A DNA stretch of 64,000 nt from VXYL01 sp965116935 (GTDB lineage: Bacteria; Pseudomonadota; Gammaproteobacteria; Pseudomonadales; Azotimanducaceae), in assembly GCA_965116935.1 (NCBI GenBank), contig OZ220737.1:2480001-2544000 (forward strand). The letters are read 5' to 3'. Positions 1 through 7,006 of this stretch are shown here, one piece after another; position 1 is the stretch's first letter; every line of letters starts with the position of its first letter. Below the pieces are notes generated by a model. The model was not told the DNA's origin. It saw only the letters and a list, made by a program, of their open reading frames with translations, and did not search any database. A program made the position numbers and the translations under genes.

Positions 1-59
1 GGTTGCACTCCAAATGGCACACGTTCAGCAGGCCTATAGGCTCATGGAGGGATAAACGG

Positions 60-629
60 ATGGCGCTACCCGCGGTTCTTTTGGGGTGGAAGGCGGCGGC
101 TGCGTTGGCGGGAGGAGTATTGGTGGCCTCAGCCACCGTCGGAAGAGGGAACGAACACGGCTCCGACCGCCAGGGAAGTCGCCTCACGCCGAGGCGCCTC
201 CCGCCGATCGGCAGCGTGGTGTATCGAGATTTTTGGCTATTCGAACACTCCGGCATCCACGTTGGGGGGGGCAAGTTCGTTTCGAAGGCCAAAACCGGAA
301 GAATCGTCAAGGAAAGTCTGGACGAGTTCCTTGATGGGTGGTCATCCATATTGGTATCGGCAAATAGCCACCTGAAGGCAACTGGAAGCCATGGGATTGC
401 GGACCGAGCGAATGCGGAAGTCGGCTACAAGCGTGATTTTGGCGCGTATGGCGAGTCTGATCCTGAGGAATCTGATCCCGAATACAGACTTTTGGTGAAC
501 AATTGCCACATTTTTACCAGCTACTGCATTACCGGGTGCCGAAACACCGATACGTGCCTTTCGGAGTTGAAGCCTACGGCGGCGAAGGTAGCAGGGATGA
601 CTGACTGGTTGAGGTGGGAGTTCGATTAG
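60..629 (+). CDS. LRAT-like (NlpC/P60 superfamily) domain protein
   Basis: A 189-residue protein with an LRAT-type papain-like fold. The core shows the pattern FEHSGIHVGGGKFV (candidate catalytic His near the first strand) and, about 90 residues later, NNCHIFTSYC, the Asn-Cys motif that carries the nucleophile in the LRAT/H-REV107 group. Members are thiol acyltransferases or hydrolases acting on lipids; the substrate here cannot be told. The N-terminus has an Ala/Val-rich stretch that could be a membrane anchor or signal. I chose the ATG at 60 because GGAGG lies about 9 bases upstream; an earlier TTG at 3 is possible. It stands alone near the window edge, facing the convergent aroB. Confidence 0.6.
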   Translation: MALPAVLLGWKAAAALAGGVLVASATVGRGNEHGSDRQGSRLTPRRLPPIGSVVYRDFWLFEHSGIHVGGGKFVSKAKTGRIVKESLDEFLDGWSSILVSANSHLKATGSHGIADRANAEVGYKRDFGAYGESDPEESDPEYRLLVNNCHIFTSYCITGCRNTDTCLSELKPTAAKVAGMTDWLRWEFD

Positions 630-1008
630 GTGGACGGACCTTGACGACTCAAGCGCGCGCCAGAACAGAGTGGATAGACGCGAACGCCGCAGTTGGCCGG
701 GCCGGAGCAGCGCGACGCATGTCGTCGGAGAATCGATGCGACCCCAGCGTTCCGCCATCGTCGCCACCGGCGTTCTGGACGCCTGCCGCTGCATCGCTTA
801 CCCCACCATCGCAAGCAAAGAGCGACCTGCCTCCCCCTATGGGAGACCTAGTGCCTTCTCTCACACCGAAAAACCACGCAACCATACGATTGTAGATAAC
901 TTCGTTCGTAAGGGACGGGCTTGTCCCGTCCGGTGTTGGACACTCTCGACGGACTCGGCATGTGACGAGCCAAGCCGGCCGCTACGGCCCATCCATGTTC
1001 CTCCCGCG
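630..1008. other. Intergenic gap with one dispersed palindromic repeat
   Basis: No convincing gene lies between the LRAT-like gene and aroB; the short open frames here have no family signature. Around 911-932 is one copy of the family A palindrome (GGGACGGGCTTGTCCCGTCC), the same hairpin that recurs at 9.5-12 kb, 23.1 kb and 24.2 kb. It lies between two convergent genes, where such hairpins could limit read-through or protect 3' ends. Confidence 0.6.
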
Positions 1009-2088
1009 TTAGAGGCCAGTGACGAGGCCCGTGCGGATTTCGCTTGGGGGGACTTCGGCGGTGACCGAGACCTCGCCTATGCCGCGGCAGAGGACCAGGC
1101 GGATGCGGCCATCGACGACTTTCTTGTCCATGCCCATGGCATGGAGCATGGCGTCTGGGTCTAGTTCGGTTGGGGCGATAGGCAGCCCTGCTTGCGCCAG
1201 GAGGGTGCGGACCCGGTCCGTTTCGCCGGCTGGGGCCCTTTGCGTTCGTTCCGAAAGATGCATGGCCATCACCATGCCTATTGCGACGGCTTCGCCGTGC
1301 AGGAAGGTCTGGTAGTTCGTCAGGGCTTCCAAGGCGTGGCCGTAGGTGTGGCCGAAGTTGAGAATGGCGCGGCTTGCCTGTTCGCGCTCGTCACCAGCCA
1401 CGACTTGCGCCTTGATCTCGCAGGAACGGCGAACGGCGTGGATGAGGGCGTCTGGTTGGCGGGCGACGAGATCGTCCATGCGCCGCTCGAGCCAGGCGAA
1501 GAAGCCCGAGTCGGCGATCACGCCATACTTGATCACCTCGGCAAGGCCAGCGCGGAACTCCCGCTCGGGCAGCGTGCGCAGCACCCCCATATCCGCCACC
1601 ACGGCGCGGGGCTGGTAGAACGCGCCGATGAGGTTCTTGCCGGCGGCGTGATTCACGGCGGTCTTGCCGCCCACGGAAGAGTCCACCTGGGCCAGCAGCG
1701 TCGTCGGCACCTGAATCAGGCCCACGCCGCGTTGGTAGCTCGCCGCAGCGAATCCGGCCACGTCCCCTACCACGCCGCCGCCCAAGGCGATCAGCGTCGT
1801 GGTGCGGTTATGGCGGCGCTCCACCAGGCGGTCGAGCACGGCGGACCACGTCGCCACCGTCTTGAAGCGCTCGCCGTCGCCGATCTCGAAGATGTCGAGT
1901 TCCGTCACGTTGGCGAGGCCCTGGCGCAGACGCCGCAGACAATGGCCGCTGACCGCGGCGTTGGTCACCACCATTGCTTGTGAGCCGATGAACGGATCGA
2001 AATGCTTGGGGTCCTCAAGGCATCCTTCGCCAAGGATCACCGGATAGTCGCGGCCGTCGCCGAGCGGCACGTTCAGGCGTTCGGTCAT
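1009..2088 (-). CDS. aroB: 3-dehydroquinate synthase
   Basis: AroB makes 3-dehydroquinate from DAHP, the second step of the shikimate pathway, using NAD and a divalent metal in the cytoplasm. The 359-residue product has the family's usual length and motifs: the nucleotide-binding GGGVVGDVAGFAA, the following YQRGVGLIQVPTTLLAQVD, the SVGGKTAVNH segment, and metal-ligand His in NFGHTYGHALE and FLHGEAVAIG. I chose the ATG at 2088 because GAGGAG precedes it by a few bases and it gives the normal N-terminus; an ATG further upstream is less likely. It is the last gene of the pilMNOPQ-aroK-aroB operon, an arrangement conserved in gammaproteobacteria. The SPOR gene (damX) that often follows is absent. 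Confidence 0.96.
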   Translation of the reverse strand: MTERLNVPLGDGRDYPVILGEGCLEDPKHFDPFIGSQAMVVTNAAVSGHCLRRLRQGLANVTELDIFEIGDGERFKTVATWSAVLDRLVERRHNRTTTLIALGGGVVGDVAGFAAASYQRGVGLIQVPTTLLAQVDSSVGGKTAVNHAAGKNLIGAFYQPRAVVADMGVLRTLPEREFRAGLAEVIKYGVIADSGFFAWLERRMDDLVARQPDALIHAVRRSCEIKAQVVAGDEREQASRAILNFGHTYGHALEALTNYQTFLHGEAVAIGMVMAMHLSERTQRAPAGETDRVRTLLAQAGLPIAPTELDPDAMLHAMGMDKKVVDGRIRLVLCRGIGEVSVTAEVPPSEIRTGLVTGL

Positions 2089-2120
2089 CTGACTCCTCAA
2101 TCGCGACATCCCTCGTCGCC

Positions 2121-2672
2121 TCAAGATGGTTTTGGCGGCCTTTCGCGGTACGCCACAACCGCTTCACGCACGCGCTCGGCCACGCGCAGGGCGCTGCCCT
2201 CGTCGGTGTCCACCACGACGTGCGCCACTTCCTCATACAACGGCGTGCGCTGCTCTAGCAAGTCGGCGAGCCGCTCGCGGACATCCACCCCTTGCCCCAG
2301 CCCTTGCAATAGTGGACGCCGCCGGTCGTGCCGCGTGCGCGCGACGATGATGTCCACCGAGCCGCGCAAGTACACCACCACTCCGCGCTCGCGCAGGCGT
2401 CGCCGGTTCGCTTCGCGCAGCACCGCGCCGCCGCCGGTGGCAAGCACGATGCCTCGGCGTTGACTGAGGCCATCGAGCACCTGCTCTTCGCGCTGGCGGA
2501 AACCGTCTTCTCCCTCGACGTCGAAGATCCAGCCTATGTCGGCGCCGGCGCGCTGTTCGATTACGCCGTCGGCATCGACGAAGTCGAGCCCCATTAGGTC
2601 GGCGAGCCGTCTCCCCACCGTGGATTTCCCGGAACCCATCATGCCGACGATGAATATGCTCTGCTCGGACAT
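2121..2672 (-). CDS. aroK: Shikimate kinase
   Basis: Shikimate kinase phosphorylates shikimate with ATP, the fifth step of chorismate synthesis. The 183-residue protein starts with a Walker A motif, GMMGSGKST, followed by the substrate-binding segment FVDADGVIEQRAG and the glycine triplet ATGGGAV. The lid carries RRRPLL. Length and motif order are normal for AroK. It sits 32 bases upstream of aroB and 6 bases downstream of pilQ, so it is almost certainly co-transcribed with both. Confidence 0.96.
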   Translation of the reverse strand: MSEQSIFIVGMMGSGKSTVGRRLADLMGLDFVDADGVIEQRAGADIGWIFDVEGEDGFRQREEQVLDGLSQRRGIVLATGGGAVLREANRRRLRERGVVVYLRGSVDIIVARTRHDRRRPLLQGLGQGVDVRERLADLLEQRTPLYEEVAHVVVDTDEGSALRVAERVREAVVAYRERPPKPS

Positions 2673-2678
2673 GATGCC

Positions 2679-4211
2679 TCAGTTGCTTGGCGGCGGGTTG
2701 GCTGCGGGGTCGTTCGAGGACGGCGCATCCGCCGGTTCGTCCATGACCCTGGGGGTGACGAAAATCAACATCTCGTGCTCGTCGTCGCGTTCGATGGAGC
2801 GGCGAAAGAGGCGCCCCAAGAACGGCAGGTCGCCGAAGAACGGCGTCTTGGTGATCGAGGCGTTGCGGTCGGTGCGGGTGATGCCGCCGAGCACCACGGT
2901 CTCGCCGTTGTTGATGAACACCTGCGTGATGATCTTGGTTGTGTTGATGCTCGGCACGCCGTTGTAGAGCGTGCCCACAGTGTCTTGCTTGACGACCAGG
3001 TCCATGATGATGCGCTCGTTCGGCGTGACGTGGGGAATCACCTCCAACTGCATCACCGCCTGCTTGAAGGAAGTGGAGGTCGCGCCCGAACTCGAGGCCT
3101 CCTGATAGGGAATCTCCACACCCGACTCGATGGTCGCTTGCTGTTTGTCCGTGGTCACCACCTGGGGCCGGGCGATGATCTCGGCGTGCCCTTCCGACGC
3201 CAAGGCAGACAGTTCCAGATCCAGATGGTAGTCCACTGCCGCGAGCCCCACCCGAACGCGGGTGGCCGCAGGGGACGCCTCCGCGAGGTTCACGACCCAG
3301 TTGCCTTCCCTGCCGCCTTCCTCGGTGGAGTTTTGTGTTGCGCCCATGCCACCGTATTGCACGGCGCGTCCGTCTTCCAGCACTTCGCGACCGACACCAC
3401 CCCAGCGAATCCCCAGCCGCGCCGAGTGGTCCCGGTTCACGTTGACGATGCGCCCTTCGATCAGCACCTGCCGCACGGGGATATCGAGATTGGCGAGCGC
3501 GGCGCGGAATCCTGCCAGACGCTCGGCGGTGTCCGTCAGCACCACCGTGTTGGTGCGTTCGTCCACCAGAGCCGCACCCCGTTCCGACAGCACCGAGCCA
3601 GCGCCGCTGCCGAGCAGCGCCACCATCTGCGCCGCGTTGGCGTAGCGCACCCGCACGTACTCGGTCGTGAGGGGCTTGAGTTCCGACAGCTCGCGCAGGT
3701 TTTCGAGCTCGGTTCGCTCCTGCGAGGCGAGCTCGTCCGCTGGACCGATCAGGAGCACGTTGCCATACTCCCGCTTGGCGAGCCCTTCCGTGCGGAGGAT
3801 GAGGTCCAGCGCCTGATCCCAAGGCACGTCCTCGAGCCGCAGCGTCATGGTTCCTGTCACCGAGTCGCTGGTGACGAGATTTGCGCCGATGAAGTCGGCG
3901 ATGAGCTGCAAGACGCTGCGCACCTCCACTTCTTGAAAGTTGAGCGAGAGACGTTCGCCGGCGTAGGAGCCTTCTGGCTTGCCAGCGCTCGCGAGTGGCG
4001 AGCCCTCGGCGTTGCCCGACTCCTCCCCGCCGGATGTGGCGGCACCTGCTTCCCCGCTGCTGACGGCGAGGCAGACGACGGCAAGCGCCAACACAACCTT
4101 GGCCCTCGAACGGCTACGGGCTGTTGGCGGGGGCGTCAGGGCTCCTTTGGCTCTCGAACGGTCACGGGCCTTTTGTCGTCGCGTCATTGGCGAGTCCTTG
4201 CATTCGTTCAT
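2679..4211 (-). CDS. pilQ: Type IV pilus secretin PilQ (short form)
   Basis: PilQ forms the outer-membrane channel for type IV pili. The 510-residue product has an N-terminal signal region (AKVVLALAVVCLAVSSGEAGAA), an STN/N0 domain beginning near LSLNFQEVEVRSVLQLIADF, an N1 domain, and the C-terminal secretin domain (VPSINTTKIITQVFINNGETVVLGG). It is much shorter than the ~700-residue PilQ of Pseudomonas because no AMIN peptidoglycan-binding domains precede the STN domain. The ATG at 4211 overlaps the pilP stop as ATGA; an ATG eight codons later has an AGGA site and could be the true start. It ends with a low-complexity Pro/Asn/Asp tail. Confidence 0.93.
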   Translation of the reverse strand: MNECKDSPMTRRQKARDRSRAKGALTPPPTARSRSRAKVVLALAVVCLAVSSGEAGAATSGGEESGNAEGSPLASAGKPEGSYAGERLSLNFQEVEVRSVLQLIADFIGANLVTSDSVTGTMTLRLEDVPWDQALDLILRTEGLAKREYGNVLLIGPADELASQERTELENLRELSELKPLTTEYVRVRYANAAQMVALLGSGAGSVLSERGAALVDERTNTVVLTDTAERLAGFRAALANLDIPVRQVLIEGRIVNVNRDHSARLGIRWGGVGREVLEDGRAVQYGGMGATQNSTEEGGREGNWVVNLAEASPAATRVRVGLAAVDYHLDLELSALASEGHAEIIARPQVVTTDKQQATIESGVEIPYQEASSSGATSTSFKQAVMQLEVIPHVTPNERIIMDLVVKQDTVGTLYNGVPSINTTKIITQVFINNGETVVLGGITRTDRNASITKTPFFGDLPFLGRLFRRSIERDDEHEMLIFVTPRVMDEPADAPSSNDPAANPPPSN

Positions 4212-4771
4212 TCGTCACCCGCTGGCTGCATGCGTCGACGACGTTCCATCCACGCCCCGGACCCGTCCGGCACGATCTCGACGATGTCGAGGCCAGCTTC
4301 GCTGAGACGCACCACCCGACCGTGGTTTCTGCCGAGATGGCTGCCCACGACGACCCGCGCGATGCCGCCTTCCGGTGGCTGCACCAAGGCGAAGAGCGTG
4401 CCGCCCCGCTCCACGAAACCCGCCAAGCGAAGCGTTCCGAGGGCGAATCGCTCGAGCGGCTCGCGCTTGCGCGCCGGGTTCGGTCGCACATTCGAGGGCG
4501 GGCCCACGCGCGGCTTGGGCTTCGGCGCCGGCAGCGCAAACGGGCTGCGATACTCCGCCCCGAAATAGGCTTGAGGTGCCGGCGCTGGCGGCCCACGAGG
4601 GGTTGGGACGACCTTGCGCGGCGCGGCGTTGATTTCCCGCAGCAGCGCTTGTGGCTGCGGGCGCCCGTCGCTGCAGCCCGCGAGCAAGACGAGGGCCAAA
4701 CCGCCAATGGCCGTCCGGAGCAAGGCTCTTGCATGGAGCAGATTGTCGAGCGCCAACTCTCGGGCCCTCAT
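4208..4771 (-). CDS. pilP: Type IV pilus inner-membrane lipoprotein PilP
   Basis: PilP is an inner-membrane lipoprotein that joins the PilNO periplasmic complex to the secretin PilQ. The 187-residue product has a hydrophobic segment ending in the lipobox LLAGC, then a Pro-rich linker (APKPKPRVGPP), and the beta-rich domain with LRLAGFVERGGTLFALVQPP and VGSHLGRNHGRV typical of PilP. It overlaps pilO by 4 bases (ATGA) at its start and pilQ by 4 bases at its end, which implies translational coupling through the operon. Confidence 0.92.
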   Translation of the reverse strand: MRARELALDNLLHARALLRTAIGGLALVLLAGCSDGRPQPQALLREINAAPRKVVPTPRGPPAPAPQAYFGAEYRSPFALPAPKPKPRVGPPSNVRPNPARKREPLERFALGTLRLAGFVERGGTLFALVQPPEGGIARVVVGSHLGRNHGRVVRLSEAGLDIVEIVPDGSGAWMERRRRMQPAGDE

Positions 4772-5379
4772 GTGGCGTCCGCCGGCACTTCGCGCCGCCG
4801 CCAGGTTCGGACGCGAATGGTGAGTTGCAGACGCTCGGCGCCGGCACGCGGGCGCAGGCGAAAGTCCTGGGGGGCGAGAATGCGTTGCAGCCCGGCAAGT
4901 GCCTCCAGGAATGCGCCGAGTTGGTGGAAGCCGCCCACCACGGCGATGTCGATGGGCAGCTCCACATAGCTTGTCGTGGCCAGTTCCTCGCCCAGTGTGA
5001 TGCGCTCAATCAAGAGCTGCTCTGCGAGTGCGGCTCGGCTGATGTCGTCGATCAGGGCGGGTACTTCCGTGTCCCCCGGCAACTGTGCGAGCAGCCCTTC
5101 GAAGCGCTGGGCAGCGCGGTTTCGCTCGCTCTCAGCGAGCGCCACATCCACCGTGGAGACGTGCAGGTGCCGGTAGTCGGCGAGCAAATTGGTTTCGGTG
5201 CGGGTCGCACGGGAAAGGTCGCCGACGTGTTGTCCGACGTGCAGGACGCCACCCGCCGCCAGCAGCAGGGCCGCCAGCAGCCCCATCAACGCCAGCCGGA
5301 GCGCGCGCGGCCACGCGCCGATGTTGCCGACATCGAGATCGACCTCTTGCAGGCGCGCGAGCAAGTCCTGCGGCTGCAC
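4768..5379 (-). CDS. pilO: Type IV pilus assembly protein PilO
   Basis: PilO is a bitopic inner-membrane protein that pairs with PilN and contacts PilP. The 203-residue product has a short cytoplasmic part, one membrane segment (around residues 28-48, LRLALMGLLAALLLAAGG), a coiled-coil stretch and the ferredoxin-like periplasmic domain containing ELPIDIAVVGGFHQLGAFLEALAGL, the family's best-conserved block. It starts 5 bases after pilN stops and overlaps pilP by 4 bases. Confidence 0.92.
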   Translation of the reverse strand: MQPQDLLARLQEVDLDVGNIGAWPRALRLALMGLLAALLLAAGGVLHVGQHVGDLSRATRTETNLLADYRHLHVSTVDVALAESERNRAAQRFEGLLAQLPGDTEVPALIDDISRAALAEQLLIERITLGEELATTSYVELPIDIAVVGGFHQLGAFLEALAGLQRILAPQDFRLRPRAGAERLQLTIRVRTWRRREVPADAT

Positions 5380-5384
5380 CGGCT

Positions 5385-5972
5385 CTACCCTGCTGCCTCG
5401 GAGTTGACACCGCGTTCGGCGCCCGGCGATGGCGGCGTGCCTTCGGGCGCGTGAGCGAAGCCAAGCGAGAACGTCACCGCGCCGTCGTCACCATCCTCCT
5501 CGATGCCCTTGAGCGTCAGGCGCTCGAACCAGACCGAGCGGTCGAGATTGCGCATCAGGGCTGACACGCCTTCATTGGATTCCGCCGCTCCCGTTGCCTC
5601 GAACAGCCCATCCGCTAGCGTGACCGACGTGTAGCGCACCCGAGCCGGCATCGTCGCCGCAAGCTCGGAGAAGGTGTACGCGGCCAAGAAACGCGAACCG
5701 TGCATTCGCTCGATGGCGTCGGCCTCGGCAAGCAGCACGTCCCGCTCGGCAAAGAGCGCCGCGACCCTGGCCACCTCTCCTTCGAGCGTGGTCAACGCCT
5801 CTTCGATCACGGCGTTGCGGGCCAGTTGGCGCTCTGTGGCTGCGTTCACCTGCGAGCCGCTCACCAGCACGGTGGCGATGGCAGCGACAGCGACTGCCGC
5901 CAACTGCACCAGAAAGGCGCGGCTCAAGCGCCTGCGCTCCCACTCCCGCCAGGGCAGCAGATTGATGCTCAT
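5385..5972 (-). CDS. pilN: Type IV pilus assembly protein PilN
   Basis: PilN begins with the family signature MSINLLPWRE, the cytoplasmic peptide that binds the groove of PilM. A membrane segment follows (AFLVQLAAVAVAAIATVLVSG), then a coiled coil and a periplasmic domain with VRYTSVTLADG and VSALMRNLDRS. At 195 residues it has a typical length, with a disordered tail. The ATG at 5972 overlaps the pilM stop by 4 bases. The reading frame stays open upstream for several hundred bases, but the INLLPW motif fixes the start. Confidence 0.93.
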   Translation of the reverse strand: MSINLLPWREWERRRLSRAFLVQLAAVAVAAIATVLVSGSQVNAATERQLARNAVIEEALTTLEGEVARVAALFAERDVLLAEADAIERMHGSRFLAAYTFSELAATMPARVRYTSVTLADGLFEATGAAESNEGVSALMRNLDRSVWFERLTLKGIEEDGDDGAVTFSLGFAHAPEGTPPSPGAERGVNSEAAG

Positions 5973-7006
5973 GGGTCGAACCTCCACATGGCCAGCCCAC
6001 AAGCCGCGAGCAGCTCCGGGGCTGCGGCACCGAGGGCCTCTGCGTCGAGGCGTTTCGCCACCGTCATGTCGGCGAAGGGCTGCACGACCTCTACGTCCGC
6101 ACTCGTCTGTTGCAGCAGCATGTCCAGCGTGGCGTCGGTCAGTGCCGGCTCTCCCGCCACCAGAAAGCGCGCCGGTGATTCGCCACCGGAGGCGACCTGC
6201 AAATGCAGAAGCCGGGATACCCGCTGCCGGACGGTCTCGACGGCCGCGTCCTCTGCGAATCCCGGGTGGGTGTCCGTCGCATCTTCCCGGCACTGCAGCG
6301 GCACGCTGGCGGCGCCCGCGAACAGGGCCATGGTCACGGCATCGCGGCTCAACTCCAGCAAAGCCGTGCATTCGGCGCCGGCCGGCCAAATGCCCGCCAA
6401 GGCACGGCGCATGGCGAGCACGCGCACATCGACGATTGCGGGTCGAAAGCCGCCGAGGGCCAGAGCGGTGCTGCAACGCTGCAGCTCTGTCTGTGGGCAT
6501 GCGGCGAGGAGCACCTGCGCCATTGCCGGGTCGCTTGGCGACAGGTCCCCCACTTCGAAGTCGATGGCCGCGTCGGCCGTGGGAAACGGCAGGAGGCGGT
6601 CCGCATCCACTTCGATCTGGCTCGCGACTTCCTCGTCGGTGTAGGAGGAATCGAGTTCGATCACCTGGCAAACGACGGCAGCGCCGCTCACGGCAGCCGC
6701 TGCGCGGCGTGCCCGCGGGCGCGCCCGCTTGGCGAGCTTGGCGATGGCGCCGCCAACCACGGCGGCATCTGCAATGGGCGCTTCGTTGCTATCCTTCGCT
6801 GGCTGCGTTTCGGCATAGGGTTCGATGCCAAACGCGCAAACGCGGTAGCCCTCGCCGTCGGCCTCAAGCTCGACCAGGGCAACGCGGGTGGCGCCGATGT
6901 CGATGCCGACGAGGCCCGGCCGGCGCCGTTTGCCGCCCTGTTGGTTGCCGCCCGGTCGGTTGCCGGCGAAGAGCCGGCGTGGCGAGAGGTTCCCGGAGCC
7001 CCACAT
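5969..7006 (-). CDS. pilM: Type IV pilus assembly ATPase-like protein PilM
   Basis: PilM is an actin-like cytoplasmic protein that binds ATP and the PilN N-terminus and organises the pilus machine. The 345-residue product opens with LVGIDIGATRVALVEL, the phosphate-1 loop of the actin/FtsA fold, and keeps the DADRLLPFP block and a PilM C-terminal fold. The ATG at 7006 has GAGG a few bases upstream; other ATGs lie up to 33 bases earlier. Its start codon overlaps that of the divergent mrcA: both read out of the same CATG at 7004-7007, so each gene's promoter must lie inside the other's coding sequence. Confidence 0.9.
   Translation of the reverse strand: MWGSGNLSPRRLFAGNRPGGNQQGGKRRRPGLVGIDIGATRVALVELEADGEGYRVCAFGIEPYAETQPAKDSNEAPIADAAVVGGAIAKLAKRARPRARRAAAAVSGAAVVCQVIELDSSYTDEEVASQIEVDADRLLPFPTADAAIDFEVGDLSPSDPAMAQVLLAACPQTELQRCSTALALGGFRPAIVDVRVLAMRRALAGIWPAGAECTALLELSRDAVTMALFAGAASVPLQCREDATDTHPGFAEDAAVETVRQRVSRLLHLQVASGGESPARFLVAGEPALTDATLDMLLQQTSADVEVVQPFADMTVAKRLDAEALGAAAPELLAACGLAMWRFDP

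Noticed and set aside
2775..4568. 597-codon plus-strand frame
   Set aside because: Shadow of pilQ and pilP on the opposite strand.
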